A stretch of DNA of 64,000 nt from Nostoc sp. NIES-4103 (GTDB lineage Bacteria; Cyanobacteriota; Cyanobacteriia; Cyanobacteriales; Nostocaceae): the NCBI RefSeq assembly GCF_002368335.1, contig NZ_AP018288.1, forward strand, positions 6,013,100-6,077,099, written 5' to 3'. The notes beneath the pieces are model-generated. The model did not search any database. It had not been told where the DNA came from and worked only from the letters and a program-made list of their open reading frames with translations. Of this stretch, positions 8,405 to 17,437 are shown one piece after another. Position 1 is the first letter of the stretch, and every line of letters starts with the position of its first letter. The position numbers and the translations under genes are program-made.

Positions 8405-9253
8405 CTACCAAGAAGTAACAGCCAAACCGATAAACCCACCTCCGGGTACGTCCGCAATTTTAGTTGCAGCACCAGTGGATAGATCGATCTTATAAAGGGC
8501 CGAACCAGATAGTGCATAGGCAGTATTGTTGCCTTTTGAGTCTGTAAAGATGTCGAACCCACTCACAGGTGAAAAGTTGACACCCAGATTGCCTATCGTC
8601 TGGAGAGTACCATTGTTGGGTGGGTTTTGGAGTACTAACACGTCAAGGTCGTAGTCAATGCCAAAAAGTTGAGTTGTCGTCGCTCCAGCAACCGAATTTG
8701 TGTAAGCACCAGCGGTGATATTGGGGTCAACTCCGGCGTTAACATCAGCTGTATCATAAGCTAAAGTCCCATCCACAATCACTGCACCAGTATCCACATT
8801 AATACGGTAATTTTGGTCATTGCTACCTACTACTCGTAAGCGGTCTGGTACGGGATTGAAGTCAAACCCTGACTGAAAACCCCCATTGAAACTACTAGAT
8901 AAATTGCTAACCAACGTTGCCTGACCATTTGTCAGGTTAATGGTGTATATCTTGTCAGTGTCTGTAACACCGTAAAGCAGACCATTTGCGGGACGGGAAT
9001 CAATACCTTGTAAATTGCCGTCAATTCCTCTAACTTTAATTGTTGTTGCGTATCCACCCGGATTGATATTCACAAGAGTATTGTTAGAGGTTAAACCAAT
9101 GAATCTTAAACCAGATTCTTTGCCTGTGATATTGATGAGTATGTCAACGAGCGCGCTACCAATGTCAGCCGAAACTTTGTTAACATTCAAGCCCACACAA
9201 GCGGCTACTACAGTCAGCCCAATAGCAATTTTGCTGCCAAAAAAAAGTCTCAT
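8405..9253 (-). CDS. Secreted DUF4394 beta-propeller-like protein
   Basis: 282 residues from ATG 9253, which is preceded by AGGTG on the minus strand; an ATG nine codons upstream is also possible. The N-terminus is a likely signal peptide (basic MRLFFGSK, then a hydrophobic stretch ending near VSA). The mature part matches the DUF4394 pattern: repeats such as RFIGLTSNNTL, GIDSRPANGLLYGVT, FDFNPVPDRLRVVGSN and FGIDYDLDVLV that suggest a propeller fold. No catalytic residues are recognisable. It is probably periplasmic or extracellular. It converges on the kinase gene and has no operon partner. Confidence 0.8.
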   Translation of the reverse strand: MRLFFGSKIAIGLTVVAACVGLNVNKVSADIGSALVDILINITGKESGLRFIGLTSNNTLVNINPGGYATTIKVRGIDGNLQGIDSRPANGLLYGVTDTDKIYTINLTNGQATLVSNLSSSFNGGFQSGFDFNPVPDRLRVVGSNDQNYRINVDTGAVIVDGTLAYDTADVNAGVDPNITAGAYTNSVAGATTTQLFGIDYDLDVLVLQNPPNNGTLQTIGNLGVNFSPVSGFDIFTDSKGNNTAYALSGSALYKIDLSTGAATKIADVPGGGFIGLAVTSW

Positions 9254-10191
9254 CTTAACACCTAAGAACTCTGTTTTCACTATTTAGTCATACGAAATGT
9301 TTAGCTAGTACTAAAAAATAGTTCAAGCCTAATAATTGCAACAGCTTACACTGCACACATATTCACTTCCTAATTCCATTGCGGAGAGATGGAGCTATGA
9401 CTTGCTCCAAAATTCTCTAAAAGTTACAGTTGTATTTTCTGTAACTTTTTCACTCCTTGAGTTTTCACACGAGTTTAAATTTACACTATTAAAAATCAAT
9501 TTTCAATACTTACGGCAAGTTTTTATAATATCTATTTAATTTCTAACTTTTCCTACTTAATAATTTCTATTTTCTTGCTTTTCCTACTTTTCTTACTTTT
9601 ACATAAAATATTTTTGTCATGAAGTGGAGTTAAGATTACTGGATCAGGACTTACGCAACTGGCACGCATATTTTCTGCAATGGCACTCAAGAGTCAAGGG
9701 TCAAAAAACCTTAATTTTTGGACTATTGACCTACTCCTAAGAAAACGCGTTTTTTTTCGCCCTTCCCATAGATGCGCCTTTGTTGGAGACTCACGTTAAC
9801 TCCAAGAAAAAGGACGCAGCAGTTTTGCAGATATCTCCTCATACCAGTGTTGTGTTGATGAACATAAACACAAGCAGCTGAAGATAAGGGGAAACTAATA
9901 ACTCCTAACAACAGTCGTCAGTCAAAAGTACAGGTGCAAAACCTTGCACTTGTGTAAAATTAGCAGCCATCGTGGGCGAGGTTTTCTGGCCCAGTCAACT
10001 GGCGTTAGCTAAGCCGTGTCTTGTCTCAGGAGAGACGCTACGCTTTTTTGAATGTAACCATCCCCATAGGGGGTCTAAAAACATTGTTCCCTCTTAGCGT
10101 TCCCGCAGGATAGCACCTGGCATTCATCAGTCAATAACTATTCATTTCCGCTAGAGTGGGATAACAATCAAAGTGTGAGGATTAATACTTA
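9254..10191. other. AT-rich intergenic region, about 940 bp
   Basis: No convincing gene is present. Short open frames at 9336-9539 and 9723-9911 lack ribosome sites and protein-like composition. The stretch holds pyrimidine-rich AT tracts (9540-9600), one copy end of a MITE-like repeat (9646-9730) and degenerate extragenic repeat sequence around 10010-10110. Confidence 0.6.
9646..9730. repeat. Partial copy of the AGGACTTACGC MITE-like repeat
   Basis: From AGGACTTACGCAACTGGCAC onward this stretch matches, in inverted orientation, the right half of the element at 27932-28076, including TATTTTCTGCAAT and the AAAAACCTT segment. The other end is not recognisable here, so it looks like a truncated copy. 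Confidence 0.65.
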
Positions 10192-11778
10192 ATGCGAATT
10201 TTGCTAGTTTATCCGATTTTTCCTAAAACCTTTTGGTCATATGAAAAAATTTTGGCGTTAGTCGATCGCAAGGTTTTGTTACCGCCTTTGGGTTTGGTGA
10301 CAGTGGCGGCGATTTTGCCCCAAGAATGGGAATTTAAGCTGGTTGATCGCAACATTCGTCAAGCCACAGAGGAAGAATGGGCATGGGCGGATGTAGTTAT
10401 CTTTTCGGCGATGATTGTCCAGAAACAGGATTTATTAGATCAAATTCAAGAAGCAAAGCAACGCGGTAAGTTAGTCGCAGTCGGTGGCCCTTACCCAACC
10501 TCCACACCCCACGAAGTGCAAAACGTGGGTGCAGATTTCCTGATTCTCGATGAAGGGGAAATCACTTTGCCTATGTTTATAGAGGCAATTCAAAGAGGAG
10601 AAACTTCTGGCATTTTCCGCGCCACAGAAAAACCAGATGTCACAAGTACACCCATACCCCGCTTTGATTTACTAGAATTTGATGCCTATGACATGATGTC
10701 GGTGCAGTTTTCCCGCGGGTGTCCCTTCCAGTGCGAATTTTGCGATATTATCGTGCTTTATGGTCGCAAACCCCGCACCAAAACTCCAGCACAATTGTTA
10801 GCAGAGTTAGATTATCTCTATGAATTGGGTTGGCGGCGCGGTGTGTTCATGGTGGATGACAACTTTATTGGCAACAAGCGCAATGTCAAGCTGTTGTTGA
10901 AAGAGTTAAAAGTTTGGATGGCAGAACATAACTATCCTTTCCGCTTTGACACTGAAGCTTCAGTTGACTTGGCACAAGATCCAGAATTGATGGAGTTAAT
11001 GGTTGAGTCTGGTTTTGCTGCGGTGTTTTTGGGCATTGAAACACCAGATGAAGATAGCTTGCAACTAACTAAAAAGTTTCAAAATACGCGGAATTCGCTG
11101 ACTGAGGCTGTGCAAACCATTATTAAAGCTGGGTTGCGCCCAATGGCTGGCTTTATTATCGGGTTTGATGGAGAAAAAGCTGGTGCAGGCGATCGCATTG
11201 TCCGCTTTGCTGAACAAGCAGCAATTCCTTCTACCACATTTGCTATGTTGCAAGCGCTACCAAACACAGCTTTGTGGCATCGCTTAAAAAAAGAAGGAAG
11301 ACTGCGAGAAAATCAAGACGGCAATATCAATCAAACAACATTAATGAACTTCATTCCCACTCGCCCATTGGAAGATATTGCCAGAGAATATATTGAAGCA
11401 TTTTGTGCTTTATATGACCCAATTAAGTACTTAGATCGTACTTATCGCTGTTTTTTAATGATGGGTGCGCCGAGTTGGAAAGCGCCGTTCAAAATGCCAG
11501 AATGGGTAGTAATTAAAGCGCTGTTAATTGTGATTTGGCGGCAAGGAATCAAACGAGAAACTCGGTGGAAGTTCTGGCATCACTTGTTTAGTATTATCAA
11601 GCGTAACCCAGGAGTTGCCGAGCATTATCTTTCTGCCTGTGCCCACAACGAACATTTTCTAGAATACCGTCAAATTGTCCGCGACCAAATTGAAAGTCAG
11701 CTAGCTGAATACTTAGCACAAGGCGCTGAAAAGCCGTATGTGCCGACACAAGCAAAAACAGAGGCAGTAGTGAGCTAA
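10192..11778 (+). CDS. B12-binding-domain radical SAM protein
   Basis: 528 residues. The N-terminal part (about 1-140) is a cobalamin-binding-type fold (RILLVYPIFP, LPPLGLVTVAAILP, VVIFSAMIVQKQ, VAVGGPYPTS). A radical SAM core follows, with the [4Fe-4S] cluster cysteines at 177, 181 and 184 (CPFQCEFC), and a C-terminal region like DUF4070 proteins. Such enzymes use SAM and often methylcobalamin, commonly to methylate unreactive carbons. The N-terminal pattern resembles the hopanoid methylase HpnP superfamily, but the details differ and no hopanoid genes are near, so the substrate is open. The gene appears monocistronic; an STRR tract follows it. Confidence 0.88.
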   Translation: MRILLVYPIFPKTFWSYEKILALVDRKVLLPPLGLVTVAAILPQEWEFKLVDRNIRQATEEEWAWADVVIFSAMIVQKQDLLDQIQEAKQRGKLVAVGGPYPTSTPHEVQNVGADFLILDEGEITLPMFIEAIQRGETSGIFRATEKPDVTSTPIPRFDLLEFDAYDMMSVQFSRGCPFQCEFCDIIVLYGRKPRTKTPAQLLAELDYLYELGWRRGVFMVDDNFIGNKRNVKLLLKELKVWMAEHNYPFRFDTEASVDLAQDPELMELMVESGFAAVFLGIETPDEDSLQLTKKFQNTRNSLTEAVQTIIKAGLRPMAGFIIGFDGEKAGAGDRIVRFAEQAAIPSTTFAMLQALPNTALWHRLKKEGRLRENQDGNINQTTLMNFIPTRPLEDIAREYIEAFCALYDPIKYLDRTYRCFLMMGAPSWKAPFKMPEWVVIKALLIVIWRQGIKRETRWKFWHHLFSIIKRNPGVAEHYLSACAHNEHFLEYRQIVRDQIESQLAEYLAQGAEKPYVPTQAKTEAVVS

Positions 11779-11799
11779 GTTGGCTAATGGGTAATATAG

Positions 11800-11892
11800 C
11801 TGGGGACTGGGGATTGGGGACTGGGGATTGGGGACTGGGGATTGGGGATTGGGGACTGGGGACTGGGGATTGGGGACTGGAGACTGGGTAAA
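11800..11892. repeat. STRR tract (TGGGGAC/TGGGGAT heptamers)
   Basis: About 13 near-perfect 7-bp units (TGGGGAY) follow the radical SAM gene. It is a typical Nostocales short tandem repeat and has no coding role. Confidence 0.9.
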
Positions 11893-11987
11893 AAGTCTTT
11901 TTGTGTCTAGGCTTTATCATCTGTTGCTGTCCTAACACTACTGGCGACTGCTATAATACACCAATACAAATATTGGTTGATATTGTA

Positions 11988-12794
11988 CTAACTGCCAGTA
12001 GAACAATAGTAACGCTCTCCTAATTGCCAAAGCTTAAGGGCAAGCATCAGAAAAAGAATGCCTGCTACGGGAGAAGTGTAACAAAACCATAGAGGTACTA
12101 AAAAAGAATCTGCTTTTTCCAGTACCGCTAGCAGAGGAAAATAGCTCACACAGCCAAGCGGTATAAAAAAAGTGAAGAATCGCTGAAACCATTTAGTATA
12201 AATTGATAGAGGATACTGAGCCGTTTCCACTCCTCCATAAGTGAGGATATTCATAATTTCCAGAGATTCAATAGTCCAGAATGTGAGTGTTGCTTGTATG
12301 ATAACTATCCCCACAAATAATGCAACCCCACTAATAAACGAAGTACCTAAAAGCCACAAATTTTTGAAAGTCAAAGGAATGTGTAGAGTTGAAATTGACC
12401 ACCCCATAACCACAACTCCTTGAAACAATCTTCCTATGCGTTTCAATGTCAATTCTTGTCCTAGAAGTTGAATGACTGTGGTGCGTGGGCGCAGTAGCAA
12501 ACGATCAAAATCTCCACTTTTAATAATTATTGTAAACGATTCAAATCCTTTGCCTAACGCATCAGCACAGGCAAAAGAAATATTCACCATGCCATAAAAC
12601 AAAGCAACTTCACTTAAAGTCCAAGTACCAATATTATTAAAACGAGTAAAAAGCGCCCAAATGCCAAAAAATTCAATCACAGTGAGCAAAAATTGCCCTG
12701 CGAGTTGCAGCCAAAAAGAAAGTTTATACTGCATTTGCGACTTTAAAGAGATAGAAATATATCGCAAGTAAAGAAAAAAATCATTCATACTCAA
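11988..12794 (-). CDS. ABC-2 family permease
   Basis: 268 residues, hydrophobic, with about six membrane helices. It has the pattern of ABC-2 permeases of the DUF990 type (SFWLQLAGQFLLTVIEFFGIWALF near the N-terminus, GDFDRLLLRP, then FFIPLGCVSYFP). These pair with an ATPase to export an unknown lipid, glycan or drug. The second permease and the ATPase lie upstream on the same strand, but a 352-bp gap with repeats separates this gene from them. It may therefore have its own promoter. Confidence 0.85.
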   Translation of the reverse strand: MSMNDFFLYLRYISISLKSQMQYKLSFWLQLAGQFLLTVIEFFGIWALFTRFNNIGTWTLSEVALFYGMVNISFACADALGKGFESFTIIIKSGDFDRLLLRPRTTVIQLLGQELTLKRIGRLFQGVVVMGWSISTLHIPLTFKNLWLLGTSFISGVALFVGIVIIQATLTFWTIESLEIMNILTYGGVETAQYPLSIYTKWFQRFFTFFIPLGCVSYFPLLAVLEKADSFLVPLWFCYTSPVAGILFLMLALKLWQLGERYYCSTGS

Positions 12795-12829
12795 TTCAAT
12801 GAATTAATTACCACAAATCCTCTTAACAT

Positions 12830-12929
12830 GACCAGGTTAAAATAGTGCATAAAAAATAGTAATAATCTTCTTCCCTCTCTGTGTTCTCTGCGCCTCTGTG
12901 GTTCGTTAATGCATTATTTTAGCCTGGTC
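12830..12929. repeat. About 100-bp extragenic palindrome
   Basis: GACCAGGTTAAAATAGTGCAT at the left is matched by its near-perfect inverse at 12909-12929 (19 of 21 positions). The loop contains a CTCTGTGTTCTCTGCGCCTCTG segment; a similar sequence recurs near 43815-43845. It looks like a small non-autonomous repeat. Confidence 0.6.
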
Positions 12930-13047
12930 ACGCCAGTAGGGTGTGTTGTCGCGAAGCGCAACGCACCATTACGGATTTGTCGGTGCATTAGGACGTTCCG
13001 TCTATAACGCAAGTAATAAGCAAAGGACATGATATAATTCAACGATC

Positions 13048-13082
13048 GCAGACCGATGCAACTCAATTGCAGACCGATGCAA
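13048..13082. promoter_or_regulatory. Two 14-bp direct repeats exactly 21 bp apart
   Basis: GCAGACCGATGCAA occurs at 13048-13061 and again at 13069-13082. A 21-bp offset puts both copies on the same face of the helix, as for paired regulator sites. They lie about 255 bp upstream of the permease start at 12794. The function is unproven. Confidence 0.4.
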
Positions 13083-13146
13083 ACAAATTTCCATAAATTA
13101 TATAAGCTAAAACCCTACCGGGGGCTATAACAAATTACACACTTGA

Positions 13147-13971
13147 TCAACCGCCTTGAATTACAAGCTTTCTGACACCACGATTTACAATAAAACGCCC
13201 TAGGGTAATAATAACCACTATCCAGAAAATTTGATGCAGTACTACATTAAATAAAGCATCCGCTGGCAAATTACCCGTAAAAATACGAAAAGGTTTATCA
13301 ATAAGTCCTGAAAAGGGAAGGGCATTCAACAAAGGTTTAATCCACTCAGGAAACAGTGGCAGAGGAACTATCATTCCAGAGAAGAAAATAATAAATGTGG
13401 GAAGTAAATTATTAATTCCTTCACCAGAAATTGTCCACATCATTGATACAGTCATCAGCATAGTGAATGCTGACGCAAGCAGAATTGCACCAATAAAACA
13501 GACAACAAAAGCTACAAGCGACGCCATCGAAGGTGGAAAAGAAAGCGACCACTTAGACAACCCCACAAGAGGCAAAAACAAGTTTATGATCAACACCAAA
13601 GGAATAGCACGAAGTATCAAAGGCGCTGTACGCATTGCTAAAGCGCGAGTAAACCAAAAATTATACAAATCTGTGGGTCGCAGTAGATCGTATCCTACCG
13701 CGCCTGATCTGATGTCTTCTTGAATCTCGCGATCGCCACTCCAAGGTACAATCGCTACTAGAAATACTTGTATCAGCCATAAATATCCTATAGCCTCTTG
13801 TAAAGTCATGGGTTGAGGAGTGGTTGCATGAGTAAAAAATGCCTCCAGCACCATAATTTTCACCAACCCCCAAAAAAGTTGAGTTGCCACTCCTGCCAAA
13901 GCAGCAGTACGATATTGCAATAACAGAGCAAACCTAGCAACAAACAGTGACCAATATGCTCTCATCCTCAA
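13147..13971 (-). CDS. ABC-2 family permease
   Basis: 274 residues with about six hydrophobic helices. The N-terminal MRMRAYWSLFVARFALLLQYR and the block VGYDLLRPTDLYNFWFTRALAMR match ABC-2 (DUF990-like) permeases, the second half of the heterodimer with the gene at 11988. Its start overlaps the ATPase stop by 4 bp (ATGA), so the two are translationally coupled. It is the inner-membrane component of an exporter with unknown substrate. Confidence 0.88.
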   Translation of the reverse strand: MRMRAYWSLFVARFALLLQYRTAALAGVATQLFWGLVKIMVLEAFFTHATTPQPMTLQEAIGYLWLIQVFLVAIVPWSGDREIQEDIRSGAVGYDLLRPTDLYNFWFTRALAMRTAPLILRAIPLVLIINLFLPLVGLSKWSLSFPPSMASLVAFVVCFIGAILLASAFTMLMTVSMMWTISGEGINNLLPTFIIFFSGMIVPLPLFPEWIKPLLNALPFSGLIDKPFRIFTGNLPADALFNVVLHQIFWIVVIITLGRFIVNRGVRKLVIQGG

Positions 13972-14954
13972 ATCTCTCCTGAGTTGGCATAAAGTTGAGC
14001 AATTATCTCCTCAATAGGTGGATTTTCGACAAACAGATCCTCTACTTCATTTTGTGCAGTAACTTGGCTAATTAAGGAAGCAGCAGAAAGCTTGGTGGGG
14101 TCAAAAGCAAGAGTGACGCTACGACCTGCTTGTGAGATGATACTGACACCTGCTTGGGCAAAAGAGAAATCCTCATTTTTCAAATCTATTCTTAAGTACC
14201 GACGGGAGGAAACCTGAGAACGCAACATTGCCAGAGTTCCATCACATAAAATCTCACCGCCACCGATAATAATGATGCGATCGCATAATGCTTCAATATC
14301 ATCCATATCGTGAGTAGTGAGAATAGTGGTTACTTGATGAGTTTTATTCAGCGTTTTGATAAATTTTCTAACTGCCAACTTAGAAACTGCATCCAGCCCT
14401 ATTGTGGGTTCATCTAGAAACAGAATCTGTGGTCTGTGAAGCATGGCTGCGGCAAAGTCACATCGCATCCTTTGACCAAGACTTAACTGTCTGACTGGGA
14501 TAGAAAGCAAGCCAGATAGATCTAGCAAATCAATCATTTCTTGCCGTGTCTTTTGATATTGTGAATTAGGAATGCGATAAATATCTCGCAGTAAATCGAA
14601 AGACTCAACTACTGGCAAATCCCACCATAGTTGCGTTCGTTGACCAAATACCACCCCAATGCGACTAACATGGCGGATTCTATCTTTCCAAGGAGTATGC
14701 CCACCAATTAAACATTTTCCACTGGACGGTACAAGAATACCACTTAAAATTTTAATAGTCGTTGATTTACCAGCTCCATTAGGCCCAATGTATCCTACAA
14801 GTTCTCCCTGTTTCAATGAAAAAGAAACCCCTTTTAAGGCATGAATTTGTTTTGTATTGCGCTGCACCAGCCCTCGTATTGCACCAAACAATCCAGAAGA
14901 GCGTTCAGACACAAAAAAAGTCTTTCTCAGGTCTTCGACAACAATATAAGACAT
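13968..14954 (-). CDS. ABC transporter ATPase (NatA-like) for the two ABC-2 permeases
   Basis: 328 residues from ATG 14954 (a TTG at 14972 would add six residues). Walker A is GPNGAGKST, the signature LSLGQRMR is a variant of LSGGQ, Walker B is ILFLDEPTIGLD, and the switch His lies in LTTHDMDD. The C-terminal 80 residues form the regulatory extension common in NatA/DrrA-type proteins. Coupling to the permease at 13147 shows it drives that exporter. No clear Shine-Dalgarno precedes the ATG. Confidence 0.9.
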   Translation of the reverse strand: MSYIVVEDLRKTFFVSERSSGLFGAIRGLVQRNTKQIHALKGVSFSLKQGELVGYIGPNGAGKSTTIKILSGILVPSSGKCLIGGHTPWKDRIRHVSRIGVVFGQRTQLWWDLPVVESFDLLRDIYRIPNSQYQKTRQEMIDLLDLSGLLSIPVRQLSLGQRMRCDFAAAMLHRPQILFLDEPTIGLDAVSKLAVRKFIKTLNKTHQVTTILTTHDMDDIEALCDRIIIIGGGEILCDGTLAMLRSQVSSRRYLRIDLKNEDFSFAQAGVSIISQAGRSVTLAFDPTKLSAASLISQVTAQNEVEDLFVENPPIEEIIAQLYANSGEI

Positions 14955-14972
14955 AATTTTAGGTAATTTCAA

Positions 14973-15201
14973 TAAATAAGTTATCTGGCTTGAAGTTGCT
15001 GACTGATGAATGCCAGTCGCCTCAACGGGGGGGAACCCCCCTTCGGGTTCGGGGGTGACGCTCCTTCGTCGCTAACGCAATCGACGGGAACCGCCAAGAC
15101 TGCTACCCCCTCACCGCACGGCGCTGGCTGCTGATGACTGATGACTGTTGACTGTTGACTATGAATAGTAGGATTTTTTATTTGTAAGTCTTTTTATGTT
15201 A
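14973..15201. repeat. Intergenic extragenic repeat sequence
   Basis: A GC-rich palindromic stretch (around 15025-15110, GGGGGGGAACCCCCC TTCGGG type) is followed by GACTGATGACTGTTGACTGTTGACT units. A related CAAGACTGC-containing block recurs near 55490-55580. No gene is seen. Confidence 0.6.
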
Positions 15202-16068
15202 CTATATTGGAATTTGAAAATCCTCAAATTTTAGCTCTCCTAAATATTTGTTAAATATAGTAGAGCCTTGATAAATTTTGATTACTTCCAATACAATTTG
15301 TTTAAAATACTGACTACTGACATCACTCAAGTTGCCAATCATAATTCCACACCCCCAGAGGCCAGGGTTTACATCTAAAATATTTTTATCAAGCAATATT
15401 GACATAATTTCAATTCCTTGCAAGCTTATACTACTAGTGTTAGTTAGCCCTTGAAAACCTTGATGTAAATCATTTCTCTCTTTAGAGGTGTTAAATCCAT
15501 ACCAAAGCATCCCCTTCACACCTTTTCTCATCGCTTTTACAAAAGCATCAAAATAAGTATTACCATTAGTATTCTTTTCATGAATTAAGTAAGGATCAAC
15601 ATGAATAAAATCCTCTATACTTAATTCTTCAATCAAATTTAATAGTCCATCTATTAAGTCTTCATTTTTATAAAATATCTGACTAGTGAGATTTAATTTT
15701 TGGGCATATTCTTCTATGTTTTTTAAACAGGCTTCTTCAATATCAAAAAAGACAAATTTTTCAGTTAATGTTCCCAATATGTTTAACGCCAAAGCTGGAG
15801 AACCTAGATATTTGGATATGCCATGATGATTCTCAAAGATACTGTTTAATACTTTCCAATAAACAGAATTTTGAATTAGTGAAGATTTATGTATATTCTT
15901 TTCCACATATAAAATTCCGTATTCTTGCTCAAGAGAACCTGTAAGTTGATACTCTGGATAAGCAGAATTTGTTTCGATATAGCTAGCTGGTTTTTCTATA
16001 GCTAAAAATTCGCACAAAGGTATATGTTTCCAGATGTCCCCAATTCTTCCAAAATGTTTGTAACTCAT
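15202..16068 (-). CDS. Distant RlmJ-like protein (possible methyltransferase)
   Basis: 288 residues. The start SYKHFGRIGDIWKH resembles the opening of RlmJ-type 23S rRNA adenine-N6 methyltransferases (SYRHAFHAGNFADVLKH pattern), and IEDFIHVDPYLIHEKN sits where those enzymes carry their catalytic DPPY. Here the motif reads DPYL, so activity is doubtful. The gene is clearly more AT-rich than its neighbours, uses many AAA/ATT codons and has no operon partner, which suggests acquisition. It is divergent from the DUF4336 gene with only about 67 bp between starts. The family call is tentative. Confidence 0.55.
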   Translation of the reverse strand: MSYKHFGRIGDIWKHIPLCEFLAIEKPASYIETNSAYPEYQLTGSLEQEYGILYVEKNIHKSSLIQNSVYWKVLNSIFENHHGISKYLGSPALALNILGTLTEKFVFFDIEEACLKNIEEYAQKLNLTSQIFYKNEDLIDGLLNLIEELSIEDFIHVDPYLIHEKNTNGNTYFDAFVKAMRKGVKGMLWYGFNTSKERNDLHQGFQGLTNTSSISLQGIEIMSILLDKNILDVNPGLWGCGIMIGNLSDVSSQYFKQIVLEVIKIYQGSTIFNKYLGELKFEDFQIPI

Positions 16069-16135
16069 ATTAAAATTCTGATTCGTCGAACTCGCTGCAA
16101 TGTTAGAAATTGAAAAGGAACAGGAAGTGAGTGGA

Positions 16136-17392
16136 ATGACGATGAACCCACAGGGACGTAAGTCGAGAATACAATCTCAGGAAAAATGGTTAAATCCCAG
16201 TACCGATCCGAAAGATTGGTCATGGCCGTTTTGGCCTGCTTTACCACTTTATCCCTACGGTAGGCGGCGGACACTCCGCACAGAAATAGTTAAAGATACG
16301 ATTTGGACATTTGATCAGCCTCACGGCATCCTCTACACCATCGTGCCGATTCGGATGATTGTAGTCAAGCTGGAAGCAGGCGGGCTGCTGGTCTATGCAC
16401 CCGTTGCACCCACAATTGAGTGTATCCGCTTAGTTAACGAATTAGTCATCAAGCACGGTGATGTTAAGTACATCATTCTACCAACCAGTTCGGGACTGGA
16501 ACATAAAATTTTCGTCGGCCCCTTCGCCAGACACTTTTCCCAAGCTGTAGTGTATGTTGCACCGCATCAGTGGAGTTTCCCGTTCAATTTACCGCTGAGT
16601 TGGCTGGGTTTTCCCCAAAAACGGACACAGGTACTTCCAGAGGATAAAAGCCAAGTTCCGTTTGCTGATGAATTTGACTATGCTGTGTTGGATATAGACT
16701 TGGGGCGCGGATCTTTTGCAGAAGTGGCTGTGTTTCACAAGCGATCGCGCACACTGCTTCTAACTGATTCTATACTGTCCATACCAGAAAATCCGCCAGC
16801 TATCATCCAATTAGACCCCTATCCTTTGCTATTTCATGCTAGAGACAATGCCCTGCAAGTCATAGAAGATAATCAAGCAAACCGTCGTCAAGGATGGCAA
16901 CGTATTTCACTGTTTGCCATTTACTTTGGCCCCAGCATGGTGGAAATTCCTGGACTGAAAGAGATGTTTCGTGATGCTATCAAAGCACCAGATCATTCAA
17001 AAAAAGCATACTTCGGTTTATATCCATTTCGCTGGCGAAGCAACTGGAAGCAGTCATTCGACGCCTTACGAGGAGATGGGCGTCCATTTGTCGCACCAAT
17101 TCTGCAAACTCTGATTTTGCCTCAAGCCCCAACACAAGTACTTCACTGGGCTGACAAAGTTGCAACTTGGGATTTTCAGCAAATTATTTCCTGTCACTTT
17201 GACGCGCCAATTCAGACAAGTCCACATCAATTTCGCCAAGCATTCGCTTTCTTAGAAAAGCAATCTTCTATCAATGAAGACTCATATGCAAGCAAAAGCC
17301 AACAGCAATTGCAGGAAGACTTGAGATTTATCAAAGAACTAGAAGCGAGTCTAATTAGACGCGGTATCGCAACGCCACCTAGGGAGAAGTGA
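16136..17392 (+). CDS. DUF4336 protein
   Basis: 418 residues from ATG 16136 (upstream in-frame starts exist at 16100). Recognisable blocks are WPFWPALPLYPYGRRRTLR, GGLLVYAPVAPT and HKIFVGPFARHF. This matches DUF4336, found in cyanobacteria and plastid-bearing organisms and distantly like the metallo-beta-lactamase fold. The usual HxHxDH metal motif is not evident, so enzymatic activity is uncertain. No membrane segments. It is probably transcribed alone. Confidence 0.8.
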   Translation: MTMNPQGRKSRIQSQEKWLNPSTDPKDWSWPFWPALPLYPYGRRRTLRTEIVKDTIWTFDQPHGILYTIVPIRMIVVKLEAGGLLVYAPVAPTIECIRLVNELVIKHGDVKYIILPTSSGLEHKIFVGPFARHFSQAVVYVAPHQWSFPFNLPLSWLGFPQKRTQVLPEDKSQVPFADEFDYAVLDIDLGRGSFAEVAVFHKRSRTLLLTDSILSIPENPPAIIQLDPYPLLFHARDNALQVIEDNQANRRQGWQRISLFAIYFGPSMVEIPGLKEMFRDAIKAPDHSKKAYFGLYPFRWRSNWKQSFDALRGDGRPFVAPILQTLILPQAPTQVLHWADKVATWDFQQIISCHFDAPIQTSPHQFRQAFAFLEKQSSINEDSYASKSQQQLQEDLRFIKELEASLIRRGIATPPREK

Positions 17393-17430
17393 TGACTATT
17401 GACTATTGACTATTGACTATTGACTATTGA
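17393..17430. repeat. STRR tract (TATTGAC units)
   Basis: About five 7-bp TATTGAC-type units lie between convergent genes. The same unit recurs, in either orientation, around 18593-18632, 19805-19842 and 21913-21952, that is in several gaps of this exporter operon. Confidence 0.85.
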
Positions 17431-17437
17431 CTGTAGA

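Noticed and set aside
9336..9539. 67-codon open frame in the gap before the radical SAM gene.
   Set aside because: AT-rich, no Shine-Dalgarno, no family resemblance, and the region around it is repeat-laden.
10192..11778. Assignment of the radical SAM gene as hopanoid methylase hpnP.
   Set aside because: The N-terminal block differs from what I recall of HpnP and there are no hopanoid genes nearby, so only the broad family is claimed.
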